A stretch of 60,638 bases of DNA. It comes from Nostoc sp. NMS2 (GTDB lineage: Bacteria; Cyanobacteriota; Cyanobacteriia; Cyanobacteriales; Nostocaceae). Within the stretch, counting starts at the first letter, position 1; each line of letters opens with the position of its first letter. Under the pieces are notes generated by a model, which worked only from the letters and a program-made list of their open reading frames with translations, ran no database searches and had not been told where the DNA came from. The translations under genes and the position numbers were made by a program. This document shows, in pieces, positions 52,141 through 60,606 of this stretch. The stretch is taken from NCBI RefSeq assembly GCF_017115105.1, contig NZ_JABXKH010000145.1, forward strand, positions 1 through 60,638. The letters are read 5' to 3'.

Positions 52141-52914
52141 TTATGTTCGCCGATTAACTAACGTAGCGCTAGCTTGGTCAACAGGCATCAGCACAACTTC
52201 ATTAATATTGACATGAGGCGATCGCGTCACGCAGAAAAATATCACATCAGCCACATCATCTGCTGTCAGGGGGGTAACTCCCTGGTAGACTGTTTTAGCG
52301 CGTTCAGTATTTCCATGAAACCGCACCTCGCTAAATTCCGTTTCCACCATACCAGGATCAACGGAAGTTACACGTACCCGCGTTCCCAACAAGTCTTGTT
52401 TTAAACCTTCAGAAATTGCTCTCACAGCAGCTTTGGTAGCACAGTAGACATTGCCACCGGGATAGGTTTGATGTCCAGCAATGGAACCTAAATTTACCAC
52501 ATGACCGCGATCGCGACTCACCATTCCCGGAACAACATAACGGGAAACATAAAGTAAACCCTTAACGTTAGTATCAATCATGTCTTCCCAGTCTTGAAAG
52601 CTGCCTTCATGCAACTTGTCTAAACCACGACTTAGACCAGCATTGTTAATGAGAATGTCGATGTCAGACCAGGCAGACGGTAGAGTAGAAATGGCAGATT
52701 CGACAGCGTTGCGATCGCGCACATCTAGCTGTAATAAATGGATTTCAGTACCAAATTCTTTAATGAGAGCATCTGCTAGCTGCTGCAAACGTTCTAGCCG
52801 CCGTGCCGCTAGGATTAGTTTTGCACCCGCACCAGCGAAGATTCTCGCACAAGCAGTACCAATACCACTACTTGCGCCAGTAATCAAAATGATTTGATTT
52901 TGTAGGGAAGTCAT
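52141..52914 (-). CDS. SDR-family NAD(P)-dependent oxidoreductase (257 aa)
   Basis: A classical short-chain dehydrogenase. The cofactor loop is TGASSGIG (12-19), the NNAG motif is at 90-93, and the catalytic triad is S144, Y157 and K161 (YCATKAA). The length and the segment DVRDRNAVESAI resemble the YdfG-like group, which oxidises L-allo-threonine or 3-hydroxy acids and reduces malonic semialdehyde. Basic residues after the second strand (AARRLERL) suggest NADP. The true substrate is unknown. It is monocistronic, with a hairpin downstream. Confidence 0.9.
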   Translation of the reverse strand: MTSLQNQIILITGASSGIGTACARIFAGAGAKLILAARRLERLQQLADALIKEFGTEIHLLQLDVRDRNAVESAISTLPSAWSDIDILINNAGLSRGLDKLHEGSFQDWEDMIDTNVKGLLYVSRYVVPGMVSRDRGHVVNLGSIAGHQTYPGGNVYCATKAAVRAISEGLKQDLLGTRVRVTSVDPGMVETEFSEVRFHGNTERAKTVYQGVTPLTADDVADVIFFCVTRSPHVNINEVVLMPVDQASATLVNRRT

Positions 52915-53041
52915 TGTTAGTCAAAAGTCAAGAGTCCAGTGTTAATTTAAATACAAAGTTTAGCAATTTAGCAAGTTACTGAGTACAAACATATTTTCTC
53001 AGCTATTAATATTTATTTTTTTCTTGGACGTAACTCAAAAG

Positions 53042-53431
53042 CTAAATCGAAGCGGTAAAACACACATCAAACTCTGCAAAGAAATTCATCTGTCCGAGAA
53101 TCAAAGGAGCTTCTCTTGATTCTGTCCATGCAAACGCGAGAAGGACGGGTGAAAATTCAGCAACTGTAGCTGATAGAACTAAGCCGCGTGCTTCCAGACA
53201 AGCCAGATTTCCGCTTAACTGGACTGGGACTGTCTGTTCTTCCCAGGCTGCTCCTAGTTGCAGACCGATTTCGTAAGGCAAAACATTGACGCTTGCACCT
53301 GTATCTAGCAAAGCCATAACTTCTACAGAGCAGGTTTTGTAGGTTAACGTCAGTGGGAGGTACGGCATGGTGCTAGAAAGACCAAGGCTATTGCTTCGCT
53401 CGATGAAAGGAAATCTCTTACCCTCAAGCAT
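53042..53431 (-). CDS. Retropepsin-like aspartic protease domain protein (129 aa)
   Basis: A single-domain retroviral-type aspartyl protease fold. The active-site motif is LLDTGASVNVLP (D43-T44-G45) and the second family motif is APLILGQMNFFAEFDV near the C-terminus. At ~130 residues it must dimerise to be active. ATG at 53431 overlaps the stop of the upstream small gene by eight bases. A longer frame exists, but its start lies inside the upstream gene. Such genes are common in cyanobacteria beside a small helical gene. The substrate is unknown. Confidence 0.8.
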   Translation of the reverse strand: MLEGKRFPFIERSNSLGLSSTMPYLPLTLTYKTCSVEVMALLDTGASVNVLPYEIGLQLGAAWEEQTVPVQLSGNLACLEARGLVLSATVAEFSPVLLAFAWTESREAPLILGQMNFFAEFDVCFTASI

Positions 53432-53693
53432 CGCCCTCTTTTCTCGCTGCCTCAAGAAGGTTTGATAATGTTTGGCTAGCTTCATATGCCTCGTGAGGAG
53501 ACCATACAACCGCGACCGTTGATGCCAGTTCTTTGAGCAGTAAATCTTCTGGATTTATAATATTTGTAGACTCTGTAGACTCTAAATTACAGCCATCTTC
53601 TTTCGCTACTGCTAGCAGCAGAAAATGAATTAGGCGTAATTTGTCTTGGTGTGATAATTGCTCGACAGTAGGTAGCAGTTCATTTAGAGACAT
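53424..53693 (-). CDS. Small helical partner of the retropepsin-like protein (89 aa)
   Basis: The protein starts MSLNELLPTVEQLSHQDKLR, a helical segment like that of many small cyanobacterial antitoxin-like proteins, and ends in a second helix (HEAYEASQTLSNLLEAARK). The middle is acidic. Its stop overlaps the ATG of the protease gene, so the two form a coupled pair. Whether it is an antitoxin, a substrate or a regulator of the protease is unknown. Confidence 0.75.
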   Translation of the reverse strand: MSLNELLPTVEQLSHQDKLRLIHFLLLAVAKEDGCNLESTESTNIINPEDLLLKELASTVAVVWSPHEAYEASQTLSNLLEAARKEGDA

Positions 53694-53937
53694 ATCGCTA
53701 CTCGTGAAAGGCTTTAATAAGTAGGTTGGCGCAATTAAAGCTAACTGGCAAGGGCTGTCATTTGTCTTTTGTCATTAGTAAGGATTTTAAGCCTGTTTAC
53801 GTTTCATAACATAATTTGGTTTATTTCTACCAACTTACTTATAACTCCAGATTATCTCAAGCAAATGTCAGAAATTAAAGGTAACGACCATCCAGATTTT
53901 TAGTACGCTAGCGGTAGCGTAGCGCACTAACTCTTAC

Positions 53938-54783
53938 CTATTTCTTCACCACTTGTAGGCGTTGAGTTACCATCGTCATCCCATTACCTCGCAGGATGAC
54001 AGCAGAAACCCATTGGCTACCAGGGGTGGATGGTGCTTGTCCCGTTTTAAACAGTCCACCGGATGTTAATAATTGCAAATCTACGGGTGTGGGGTTGAGA
54101 AATTTCTCTGGTTGGATGGTTTCCTCTAGCGCCGTTCCTAGGAGAAAATCATCCCCAAGTGGCTCTTGGACGATCGCATCAAAATTGTACTTCTGACCAA
54201 CTAGTACCTGTTGTGGTAACTTAATATCAATTTTGGGTGGCTTGCTGCCAGAGGTAAGTAGGGTGCGTTCTGCCAAAATGTCTTGGCGGACAATTTTACC
54301 GCTTTCAATGCGCTGACGCGATTTAATCGTGGCATTGAGAGCCAAATTATTCGCACTACTGGAGGGTAAGCCAGTTATCTTCGTTTCTGTTTCGGCAATA
54401 ATCCCATTGCCTTCCGATTTTGAAGATAGCAGTTTGGTACTGTATTGTAATTTAGGATATCGTTGCCAAAGTGAAACCAAAGACTTTTCTAGGGTTTGGA
54501 GGTTTAATCCATCCCCATGAGTGAAAGAGGGGCTGTAGAATTGCAACACCCCTTTGACATCACCCTTGCTGGCAGCTGCATCGACTTGTGTCAACAGGCT
54601 TTTTAGATTGCTTGGTGCATTTTGAACTGTACCAGCTTGTGCTAATTGCTGTGGTGTCGTTGCTTGAGTGCGTTGCCAACCACTTGTTAAACCAAGGGTT
54701 AGCAGGAACGAAACCAGCCAAATACTGGCTGGAAATTTGAGTTGGCGTTTCGCGAAAGCAGTAATAATTTGAGTCATTGGCAA
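53938..54783 (-). CDS. Exported protein with NTF2-like domain (281 aa)
   Basis: A membrane anchor or signal peptide lies at about 18-42 (ASIWLVSFLLTLGLTSGW). An NTF2/SnoaL-like domain is at about 65-175 (LTQVDAAASKGDVKGVLQFYSPSFTHGDGL; LESGKIVRQDILAERT), and a beta-rich C-terminal domain follows (about 180-281, KIDIKLPQQVLVGQKYNFDA). The combination looks like a conserved cyanobacterial envelope protein, with function unknown. It is divergent from murG across a 78-bp gap. Confidence 0.7.
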   Translation of the reverse strand: MPMTQIITAFAKRQLKFPASIWLVSFLLTLGLTSGWQRTQATTPQQLAQAGTVQNAPSNLKSLLTQVDAAASKGDVKGVLQFYSPSFTHGDGLNLQTLEKSLVSLWQRYPKLQYSTKLLSSKSEGNGIIAETETKITGLPSSSANNLALNATIKSRQRIESGKIVRQDILAERTLLTSGSKPPKIDIKLPQQVLVGQKYNFDAIVQEPLGDDFLLGTALEETIQPEKFLNPTPVDLQLLTSGGLFKTGQAPSTPGSQWVSAVILRGNGMTMVTQRLQVVKK

Positions 54784-54861
54784 GAGTTTACTGATTTGAT
54801 GAGAGAAAGTCAGGAAATTGTTTTATCTTAGTTAAGCTAGACGCTAAACGGTAGAGGTTTG

Positions 54862-55935
54862 ATGGCAAACGCACCGATACGATTATTAATAGCTGCCAGT
54901 GGGACTGGTGGACACTTGTTTCCAGCGATCGCACTGGCAGAAAAACTTCCAGATTATCAAATCGAATGGCTGGGAGTACCCAATCGGCTAGAAAGTCAAC
55001 TTGTCCCTAAAGAGTATCCCTTGAATACTATTGCAGTTGAAGGGTTTCAGCAAGGGTTTGGACTCTCCTCGATTCGCATTTTGGCTAAACTCGCTGGTTC
55101 GATTATAGAAGTCAGACGAATTCTGAAGCAGGGAAATTTTCAAGGGGTGTTTACCACAGGGGGTTACATTGCCGGACCAGCCGTCATTGCGGCACGTTCC
55201 CTCGGTTTACCCGTGGTTTTTCACGAATCTAACGCCTTACCAGGTAAAGTAACTCGCTTTTTTGGCCCTTGGTGTAGTGCGGTAGCTTTGGGATTTGAAG
55301 TAGCTGCTAAGTATTTGCCTCGTGCTAAAAATGTCTGTGTTGGTACTCCCGTAAGAGCGCAATTTCTTAATGGGGCAATTAATTCACCCCTGGATTTAGC
55401 CATTCCAGAGGGTGTACCCTTAATTGTCGTCTTTGGTGGTAGCCAAGGTGCAGTTGCGGTTAATAAGTTGGTGCGCGAATCTGCAAAGGCTTGGTTTGAT
55501 GCTGGTGCTTATGTAGTACATTTAACTGGCGATCGCGATCCAGAAGCGGATAGTCTCAAACATCCACAGTACATAGCCTTACCTTTTTACAACAATATGG
55601 CAGCGTTGTTGCAACGAGCAACTCTTGCCATTAGTCGTTCTGGTGCAGGTAGCTTGACAGAATTGGCAGTGTGTGGAACGCCAGCGATTTTGATTCCTTA
55701 CCCCTTTGCCGCAGAAGACCATCAATCTTACAATGCAGACGTATTTACTTCATCTGGTGCGGCGTTAACACTGAAACAATCGGAGTTGACGACACAAATA
55801 TTGCAAAGTAATGTGTTGAATTTGTTGCAGTCACCGCAAGAGCTAGCAAAGATGGGTGAAAACGCTCATGCGATCGCAGTTCCCGATAGTGCCGAGAAAT
55901 TGGCGCAATTAGTGCGTGAGGTGGTAGAAACATAA
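54862..55935 (+). CDS. murG: MurG, UDP-GlcNAc:lipid I N-acetylglucosaminyltransferase (357 aa)
   Basis: Membrane-associated GT-B glycosyltransferase that converts lipid I to lipid II. The glycine-rich acceptor loop is SGTGGHLFPA near the N-terminus, the second G loop is FTTGGYIAGP, and the donor site includes FGGSQGAVAVN and SRSGAGSLTELAVCGTPAILIPYPFAAEDHQ, mentioned here by position only (about residues 252-286). ATG at 54862 follows a GTAGAGG Shine-Dalgarno and is preferred over the TTG one codon upstream. Confidence 0.95.
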   Translation: MANAPIRLLIAASGTGGHLFPAIALAEKLPDYQIEWLGVPNRLESQLVPKEYPLNTIAVEGFQQGFGLSSIRILAKLAGSIIEVRRILKQGNFQGVFTTGGYIAGPAVIAARSLGLPVVFHESNALPGKVTRFFGPWCSAVALGFEVAAKYLPRAKNVCVGTPVRAQFLNGAINSPLDLAIPEGVPLIVVFGGSQGAVAVNKLVRESAKAWFDAGAYVVHLTGDRDPEADSLKHPQYIALPFYNNMAALLQRATLAISRSGAGSLTELAVCGTPAILIPYPFAAEDHQSYNADVFTSSGAALTLKQSELTTQILQSNVLNLLQSPQELAKMGENAHAIAVPDSAEKLAQLVREVVET

Positions 55936-55973
55936 CATTGATTATTTAGTATTAGAAACTTACTTTCCAAGTT

Positions 55974-57269
55974 ATGAATATCTTATCCAGCCCAAAATTT
56001 CGCTTCACAATAGGTTGTGCTGCCTTATTATTTGTCAGTTTAGCCAGTAGCCATCTATATAGTCAGTCAAAAACTAAACAGCTAGCCCAACAAAATCAGC
56101 CCTTTACTCAACCAGAAAATTCTGCCCCACTTCCATCACAGATTTCTCTCACCGCAAATTTTCAAAATCCTTTTGTTGCTCAACAAATATCTGATGAAAT
56201 TATAGATAAGCAAAATTTGCTAGCTGCATCTGCACCCTATCCAGTTGTCGATGAGTTCAAAAAATATAAATTTAGTATTAATGGCAGCCAAGTTGTTAGC
56301 CCAGCAAAACTGCCAAGTAGTAAGGTTAACTTCAATCAAGGAGATTTATTAACTGTTCTCGTTAATACTAGAAAATATTTTCAAGATTACTCTTCAGAAG
56401 ACCCAGATATTCTCCGTACAGGAATGCTTGCGACTCAAGGAGTAACTGTGCCAGATGTTCTCAACACTTTGAATTTCATGATTGCTGTCTTAAAGGAGGA
56501 TATTGCTAACAATCGAACTACTCGTTTGCAAGATCCTAACTTTATCAATACCAATTTTCGGGTTATTAAATGGTCTGCCTATAACCCAAAGAATAAACAG
56601 CAAAAGCAATTACGAATTACCAAATATGCTGTCTTTACTCATCCCGGTTCTAAGAAGAAAACCTCTACTTTTAATATACCAATTTATAGCTTAAAAGAAA
56701 ACGCTAATAACGACAAATTCTATACAAGATACACCAAACAGGATGTTTTATCAGGTATTTATGAACCCGGCGGTAAAGAATTTGGAAAAGTTACCACTCT
56801 CGCTTATCTAACCAGAAATGGTTTAGAAGAAGCAATTATGGAAGGAACAATCCTGATTAATTTTACAGATGGTTATAAGGCATTTTTTAATGTAGATAGA
56901 AATAATGGAATGTCTTATATTCGCGGATTGAAGGCAACAGCACAAAAGCGTTATTGGTATTTTAGAGAAGTTGATGCTATTAAAGGCTATGGATATAAGA
57001 TAGATGCCAAAATTTCTATCAAACCCGGAGTCACTTTTGCCGGAGATGTTTTAAATATTGGTTTAGGTAAAGTGGTTGTGATTGAGCATACTCAAGGTGG
57101 TCGCAAACATCTGCGAATGGGAGTAATTGCTGATACAGGGGGAGCCTTTTTACCCAATCTTTATCAGCTAGATTTTTTGGCAGGTGTATTTAATAATAAA
57201 AAAGAATTTGGTCAAAATATCAGCCAATTACCTGACTATGCTACAGCATATTTTTTAGTCAAAAAGTAA
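55974..57269 (+). CDS. Secreted protein with C-terminal 3D (MltA-like) domain (431 aa)
   Basis: The signal peptide (about 1-31, core FTIGCAALLFVSLASS) indicates export. The C-terminus contains the 3D-domain signature GVIADTGGAFLPNLYQLDFL, with the Asp-rich pattern (D391 region) shared by MltA lytic transglycosylases and YabE-type proteins. The large N-terminal part (about 60-370) is beta-rich and unassigned. It follows murG by 38 bp on the same strand, so a peptidoglycan-remodelling role is plausible. Lytic activity is an inference. Confidence 0.7.
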   Translation: MNILSSPKFRFTIGCAALLFVSLASSHLYSQSKTKQLAQQNQPFTQPENSAPLPSQISLTANFQNPFVAQQISDEIIDKQNLLAASAPYPVVDEFKKYKFSINGSQVVSPAKLPSSKVNFNQGDLLTVLVNTRKYFQDYSSEDPDILRTGMLATQGVTVPDVLNTLNFMIAVLKEDIANNRTTRLQDPNFINTNFRVIKWSAYNPKNKQQKQLRITKYAVFTHPGSKKKTSTFNIPIYSLKENANNDKFYTRYTKQDVLSGIYEPGGKEFGKVTTLAYLTRNGLEEAIMEGTILINFTDGYKAFFNVDRNNGMSYIRGLKATAQKRYWYFREVDAIKGYGYKIDAKISIKPGVTFAGDVLNIGLGKVVVIEHTQGGRKHLRMGVIADTGGAFLPNLYQLDFLAGVFNNKKEFGQNISQLPDYATAYFLVKK

Positions 57270-57312
57270 GGTAATTCAGAACAATAGATTATTGAGTAAC
57301 GATAGTCTTGAA

Positions 57313-57413
57313 AGCCCTAGATCGCAAAGACACGATAAATCGCCGTTTACAATAATCAGTCCTTTGTAGAGACGGTGATTTATCGCGTCTCCTGCCTTAA
57401 CCGAACCGTATTG
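57313..57413. mobile_element. Partial MITE (right terminus plus internal palindrome)
   Basis: It ends with CCTTAACCGAACCGTATTG (57395-57413), the inverse of the terminus at 22452-22470. The internal CTAGATCGCAAAGAC and GAGACGGTGATTTATCGCG are shared with 22484-22556. The left terminus is missing. Confidence 0.55.
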
Positions 57414-57473
57414 ATACCGCAACTACAGCTAATTTAAAGGTTAAAATCATAAATTACGAATTATTTAACTTGG

Positions 57474-58130
57474 TTAATTCAAATAGGATAAATATGTATT
57501 TGCCCAAATCGCAGCTTGAGTGCGATCGCGCAGATTCAATGTGTTTAAAATATTTGTTACATGATTTTTTACCGTCCCCTCAGAAATATAGAGTTCTTGA
57601 GCAATTTCTCGGTTACTAGCACCTGTAGCAATTAACCGCAAAACCTCTTTTTCTCTAGGAGTAAGTTCAGTTAAAGTAGATGGTACAGGTGTTGACTGGA
57701 TTGGTGTACCATTAGAAAACTGAGTTAACAGCTTTTTAACTATACCTGGGCCTAATTGAGTATATCCTTTATAAACAGCACGAATCGCAACAGCTAATTC
57801 TTCTGAGGGTGTATCTTTTAATAAATAACCCATTGCCCCATTTTGCAACGCGGCTGATACATATTCATCGTCATCAAAAGTCGTCAGTACTAAAATTTTA
57901 GTTTTGGGAAAACGTTTTTGAATTTCTTTGGTCGCTGCAACTCCATCCATAATAGGCATTCTGATATCTAACAATACTACATCTGGTTGGAATTCAGCAA
58001 CCAAATTAATCGCCTGTTCACCGTTTTCTGCTTCTCCCACAATCTCTAAATCTGGTTCTAATTCTAATAACGCTCTTAATCCTTGACGAATTAAACCTTG
58101 GTCATCTACTAACAATACTTTAATCATCAT
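57474..58130 (-). CDS. NarL/FixJ-type response regulator (218 aa)
   Basis: The receiver (1-120) has D55 in VVLLDIRMPIMDG and K105-type residue in LLKDT. The LuxR-type HTH lies at about 150-212 (ELTPREKEVLRLIATGASNREI). Its start overlaps the stop of the kinase gene (ATGA; a second ATG follows one codon later), so it is cotranscribed and coupled with the kinase at 58127-59407. A palindrome in the kinase/chaperone intergenic region (59510-59542) is a candidate binding site. Confidence 0.93.
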   Translation of the reverse strand: MMIKVLLVDDQGLIRQGLRALLELEPDLEIVGEAENGEQAINLVAEFQPDVVLLDIRMPIMDGVAATKEIQKRFPKTKILVLTTFDDDEYVSAALQNGAMGYLLKDTPSEELAVAIRAVYKGYTQLGPGIVKKLLTQFSNGTPIQSTPVPSTLTELTPREKEVLRLIATGASNREIAQELYISEGTVKNHVTNILNTLNLRDRTQAAIWANTYLSYLN

Positions 58131-59407
58131 CTCAACCTCATTAAGGGGATATTAACTGTAATTTTGCAACCAGAACCAGGAGCGCTGTTAATATTAAACT
58201 CGCCTCCAAGTGCTAAAGTGCGATCGCGCATACTATGAAGCCCAAAACCAGTAGTATTTTGCCCTAAATCAAAACCTCTACCATTATCCTGAATTATCAA
58301 TCGTAAATTTCCTCTTGCCGTAGCAAGTTCCAGTTTAATCTCGGTTGCATAAGCATATTTAGTTATATTTGTCAAAGATTCTTGAGTAATCCGGTAAATA
58401 GCAGTGTTGATTTCAGGTGGTAGAGAATATTCGAGGTTAATTTGATAAATTGGTAAAATGCCATTGGAGCGATGAAAATTTTCTAAAAGACTAGCGATCG
58501 CCCGTTCTAAAGATTGTTCTTGTAAGGGATTAGAACGCATAGTAGAAACAGATTGACGGACATCTTTTAGTGCTTTTGAACCTAATTCCTTTGCTGTTGC
58601 TAGAAATGTTTCAGCCTTACCCGGGTTAGATTGCCATAGTTTTAAAGCAGTTTCTAATTGCAGATTTAAAGCAGTGAGAGAATGTCCTAATGAATCATGA
58701 ATTTCACGAGCAATGCGGTTACGTTCTTCTAAGGTAGCTTGATTTTCAATTCGCATGGCATATTCACGGAGTTTTTCATTAGCGATCGCTAGCTTTTCTC
58801 GACTGTGCCGTTCAGATAATACTGCATTCATCATTAACAACACAAAAACCAAACTCAAGCCAAATACTAGCGACGAATTCAAGATAAGAAATCGAAATTT
58901 TTCTTGTGCTTGTGGTGATGTTTGTAGATTGAATAGTTGGTATTTTAATTGTGTCGTCAATAGAAATAATACAAAGGATAGAGATGTAACAAATAAACGG
59001 CCAGGTAAATTAAATACTAGACAACTACGAGTAACCAAAATTATGTAAAGAAAAGGGAATAGACGAGAAAATCTTTCACCAAATAATCCAGTTATTAAAA
59101 TTAATAAAACTTCAATAACTGTATATATCACTTTATATATCTGGTTACTTCTGGGTAATCTTAAGCCCATTAATGCAAAAAGAATCAAGCTATAAATTGA
59201 TAGTTCAGGTAATAAATCACAGATTGATAAATCTGGAAATAAACCACAGATTGTTAGTTCTGGAGGTTTAGGACGAAATCGTCGTAATGGAGGTGGTATC
59301 ACTGCTGTCAATGCAGTTATTGCTAGTAGTATCCACTCCAGATAAAGCAGAGATGGAAAAGGATGTTTCTTAATTTTAATTGGATGATTCATTGTTGCTT
59401 GGCTCAA
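58127..59407 (-). CDS. DesK/NarX-type membrane sensor histidine kinase (426 aa)
   Basis: About five hydrophobic segments fill residues 18-195 with no large periplasmic domain, so the sensor is probably the membrane part itself. HisKA_3 has H237 in AREIHDSLGHSLTALNLQ. The HATPase follows, with DNGRGFD and GFGLHSMRDRT. A tandem 9-residue repeat (TICGLFPDL, SICDLLPEL, SIYSL) lies at 52-75 and is encoded by a ~27-nt DNA repeat. It pairs with the response regulator that overlaps its stop. It is divergent from a Spy/CpxP-like gene. Confidence 0.92.
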   Translation of the reverse strand: MSQATMNHPIKIKKHPFPSLLYLEWILLAITALTAVIPPPLRRFRPKPPELTICGLFPDLSICDLLPELSIYSLILFALMGLRLPRSNQIYKVIYTVIEVLLILITGLFGERFSRLFPFLYIILVTRSCLVFNLPGRLFVTSLSFVLFLLTTQLKYQLFNLQTSPQAQEKFRFLILNSSLVFGLSLVFVLLMMNAVLSERHSREKLAIANEKLREYAMRIENQATLEERNRIAREIHDSLGHSLTALNLQLETALKLWQSNPGKAETFLATAKELGSKALKDVRQSVSTMRSNPLQEQSLERAIASLLENFHRSNGILPIYQINLEYSLPPEINTAIYRITQESLTNITKYAYATEIKLELATARGNLRLIIQDNGRGFDLGQNTTGFGLHSMRDRTLALGGEFNINSAPGSGCKITVNIPLMRLR

Positions 59408-59435
59408 GTGATGAATTAGAGTCTCTCCTAACTCC

Positions 59436-59463
59436 TGTACAGACGCGATTAATCGCGTCTCTC
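59436..59463. repeat. Dispersed palindrome (agacgcgat-nat-cgcgtct)
   Basis: GTACAGACGCGATTAATCGC and its complement, the same family as 28749 and 29271. It sits 30 bp upstream of the kinase start. Confidence 0.7.
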
Positions 59464-59509
59464 CTAACTCCTCATTATTTATTGTTAATCAAATTTATCA
59501 AAATTCAAT

Positions 59510-59542
59510 CATGACTAAAGTCATGGGTATAACCATGACTTT
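59510..59542. promoter_or_regulatory. Operator-like overlapping palindromes upstream of the Spy-like gene
   Basis: CATGACT-aa-AGTCATG (59510-59525) overlaps AAAGTCATGG-(6 nt)-CCATGACTTT (59517-59542). Three copies of the half-site ATGACT/AGTCAT lie in the divergent intergenic region, 70-100 bp before the chaperone start. The spacing suits binding of a dimeric regulator. Confidence 0.5.
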
Positions 59543-59610
59543 CTCCTCATGTAATTAGTAAAGATAAGTTCTTATGATAGTGACAACCAACCAGGAAAAA
59601 CCCACAAGAA

Positions 59611-60108
59611 ATGAAACTCAAAGCATTATCGCTAGTCGCTGGGGCTATCGCTCTAACTTTAACTGCAACCTCCTTTGCTGTTGATGCTCAAACAGCCTCT
59701 CCTTCACCCGTTTTACTAGCACAAACTCCACAAAAAGAAAGGGGGCCTTGGAAAAACTTGGGTTTGACAGATACCCAAAAAAGCCAAATTCAGACAATTC
59801 GCCGCGATAGCCGCGCCAAATTTGAAGCAGTTTTGACCCCAGAACAAAAGGCAAAATTAGAAGCAGCTAAACAAGCGCGTCAGGCTCAGGGCCAAACAGG
59901 TCAAGGTGAACGGCAAGCAGGTCAACGTCAACGTAAGGGTAATTTTGCTGACTTAAATCTGACTGAAGCACAGAAAACCCAAATGCGACAAATTCGGGAA
60001 TCTGAGAAACAACAGATTCAAGCAATCTTAACCCCTGAACAGCGCCAAAAATTAGAGCAATATCGTCAAAATGCTCCTTCGCGTCGTCAACAAGGCAACC
60101 CTCAATAA
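59611..60108 (+). CDS. Spy/CpxP-like exported chaperone (165 aa)
   Basis: The signal peptide (about 1-26, LVAGAIALTLTATSFA, cleavage near VDA) directs the protein to the periplasm. The mature part is all-helical and contains the LTxxQ motifs of the Spy/CpxP family in two repeats: LGLTDTQKSQIQ and LTPEQKAKLEA, then LNLTEAQKTQMRQ and LTPEQRQKLEQ. A Gln/Gly/Arg-rich linker joins the repeats (about 92-110). Spy-like proteins are ATP-independent chaperones induced by envelope or metal stress. The divergent neighbour is a two-component system, as with cpxP/cpxRA in enterobacteria. Confidence 0.85.
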   Translation: MKLKALSLVAGAIALTLTATSFAVDAQTASPSPVLLAQTPQKERGPWKNLGLTDTQKSQIQTIRRDSRAKFEAVLTPEQKAKLEAAKQARQAQGQTGQGERQAGQRQRKGNFADLNLTEAQKTQMRQIRESEKQQIQAILTPEQRQKLEQYRQNAPSRRQQGNPQ

Positions 60109-60267
60109 TGAATGATCTTTTAAAAAATAAAAGCGTACCAACGCGGTTGTCATTCTCAACTTGACCCAGATACTTGGCAACCAAAATTACTATGGCACTT
60201 ACCGTTGACTGATGTTCAGTCCTTATTTTCCATAGTCAGAAATTAACAAGCTTCTTGCAGAAGATGC

Positions 60268-60300
60268 GGAAAGGGGAAAAACTTTATCCCCTTTCCCTTT
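60268..60300 (+). terminator. Hairpin downstream of the Spy-like gene
   Basis: Arms GGAAAGGGGA (60268-60277) and TCCCCTTTCC (60287-60296) followed by a moderately T-rich tract. Weakly supported as terminator. Confidence 0.5.
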
Positions 60301-60328
60301 CCCTATTTTAAGACTAGTAACGCTTCGC

Positions 60329-60370
60329 GTAATTCGTAATTCGTAATTCGTAATTCGTAATTCGTAATTA
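60329..60370. repeat. STRR heptamer (GTAATTC)n
   Basis: About six copies. An inverse array begins at 60607, so the two bracket a ~235-bp segment as at 12515-12785. Confidence 0.88.
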
Positions 60371-60606
60371 CCGTTGCGTAAGGGTTTTAGACATTTCAAA
60401 TGGTCTGTTTATTTCCGCCGTACTGTACTAGCCCTTTCAAGATGGATAACAATTTTGGACAATAAATTTCTTTTTAACGAACTTTGGGGGTTTAAGTCCC
60501 CTGTCTCTACAGACAGCGCGTTTTGGGTCGGGGTCTGTCTTGCAAAGTTGCTCCTCTTGGGGAGACCCCAAGACCGCAATGCAGCGCTAAATCCCCGTCA
60601 CAAAAC
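60371..60606. other. Segment bracketed by inverted STRRs
   Basis: Contains CTTGGGGAGACCCCAAGACC (about 60557-60576), a palindrome-like motif common in Nostoc intergenic DNA. The plus-strand ORF here (78 codons) ends with this repeat and is not considered a gene. Confidence 0.5.
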
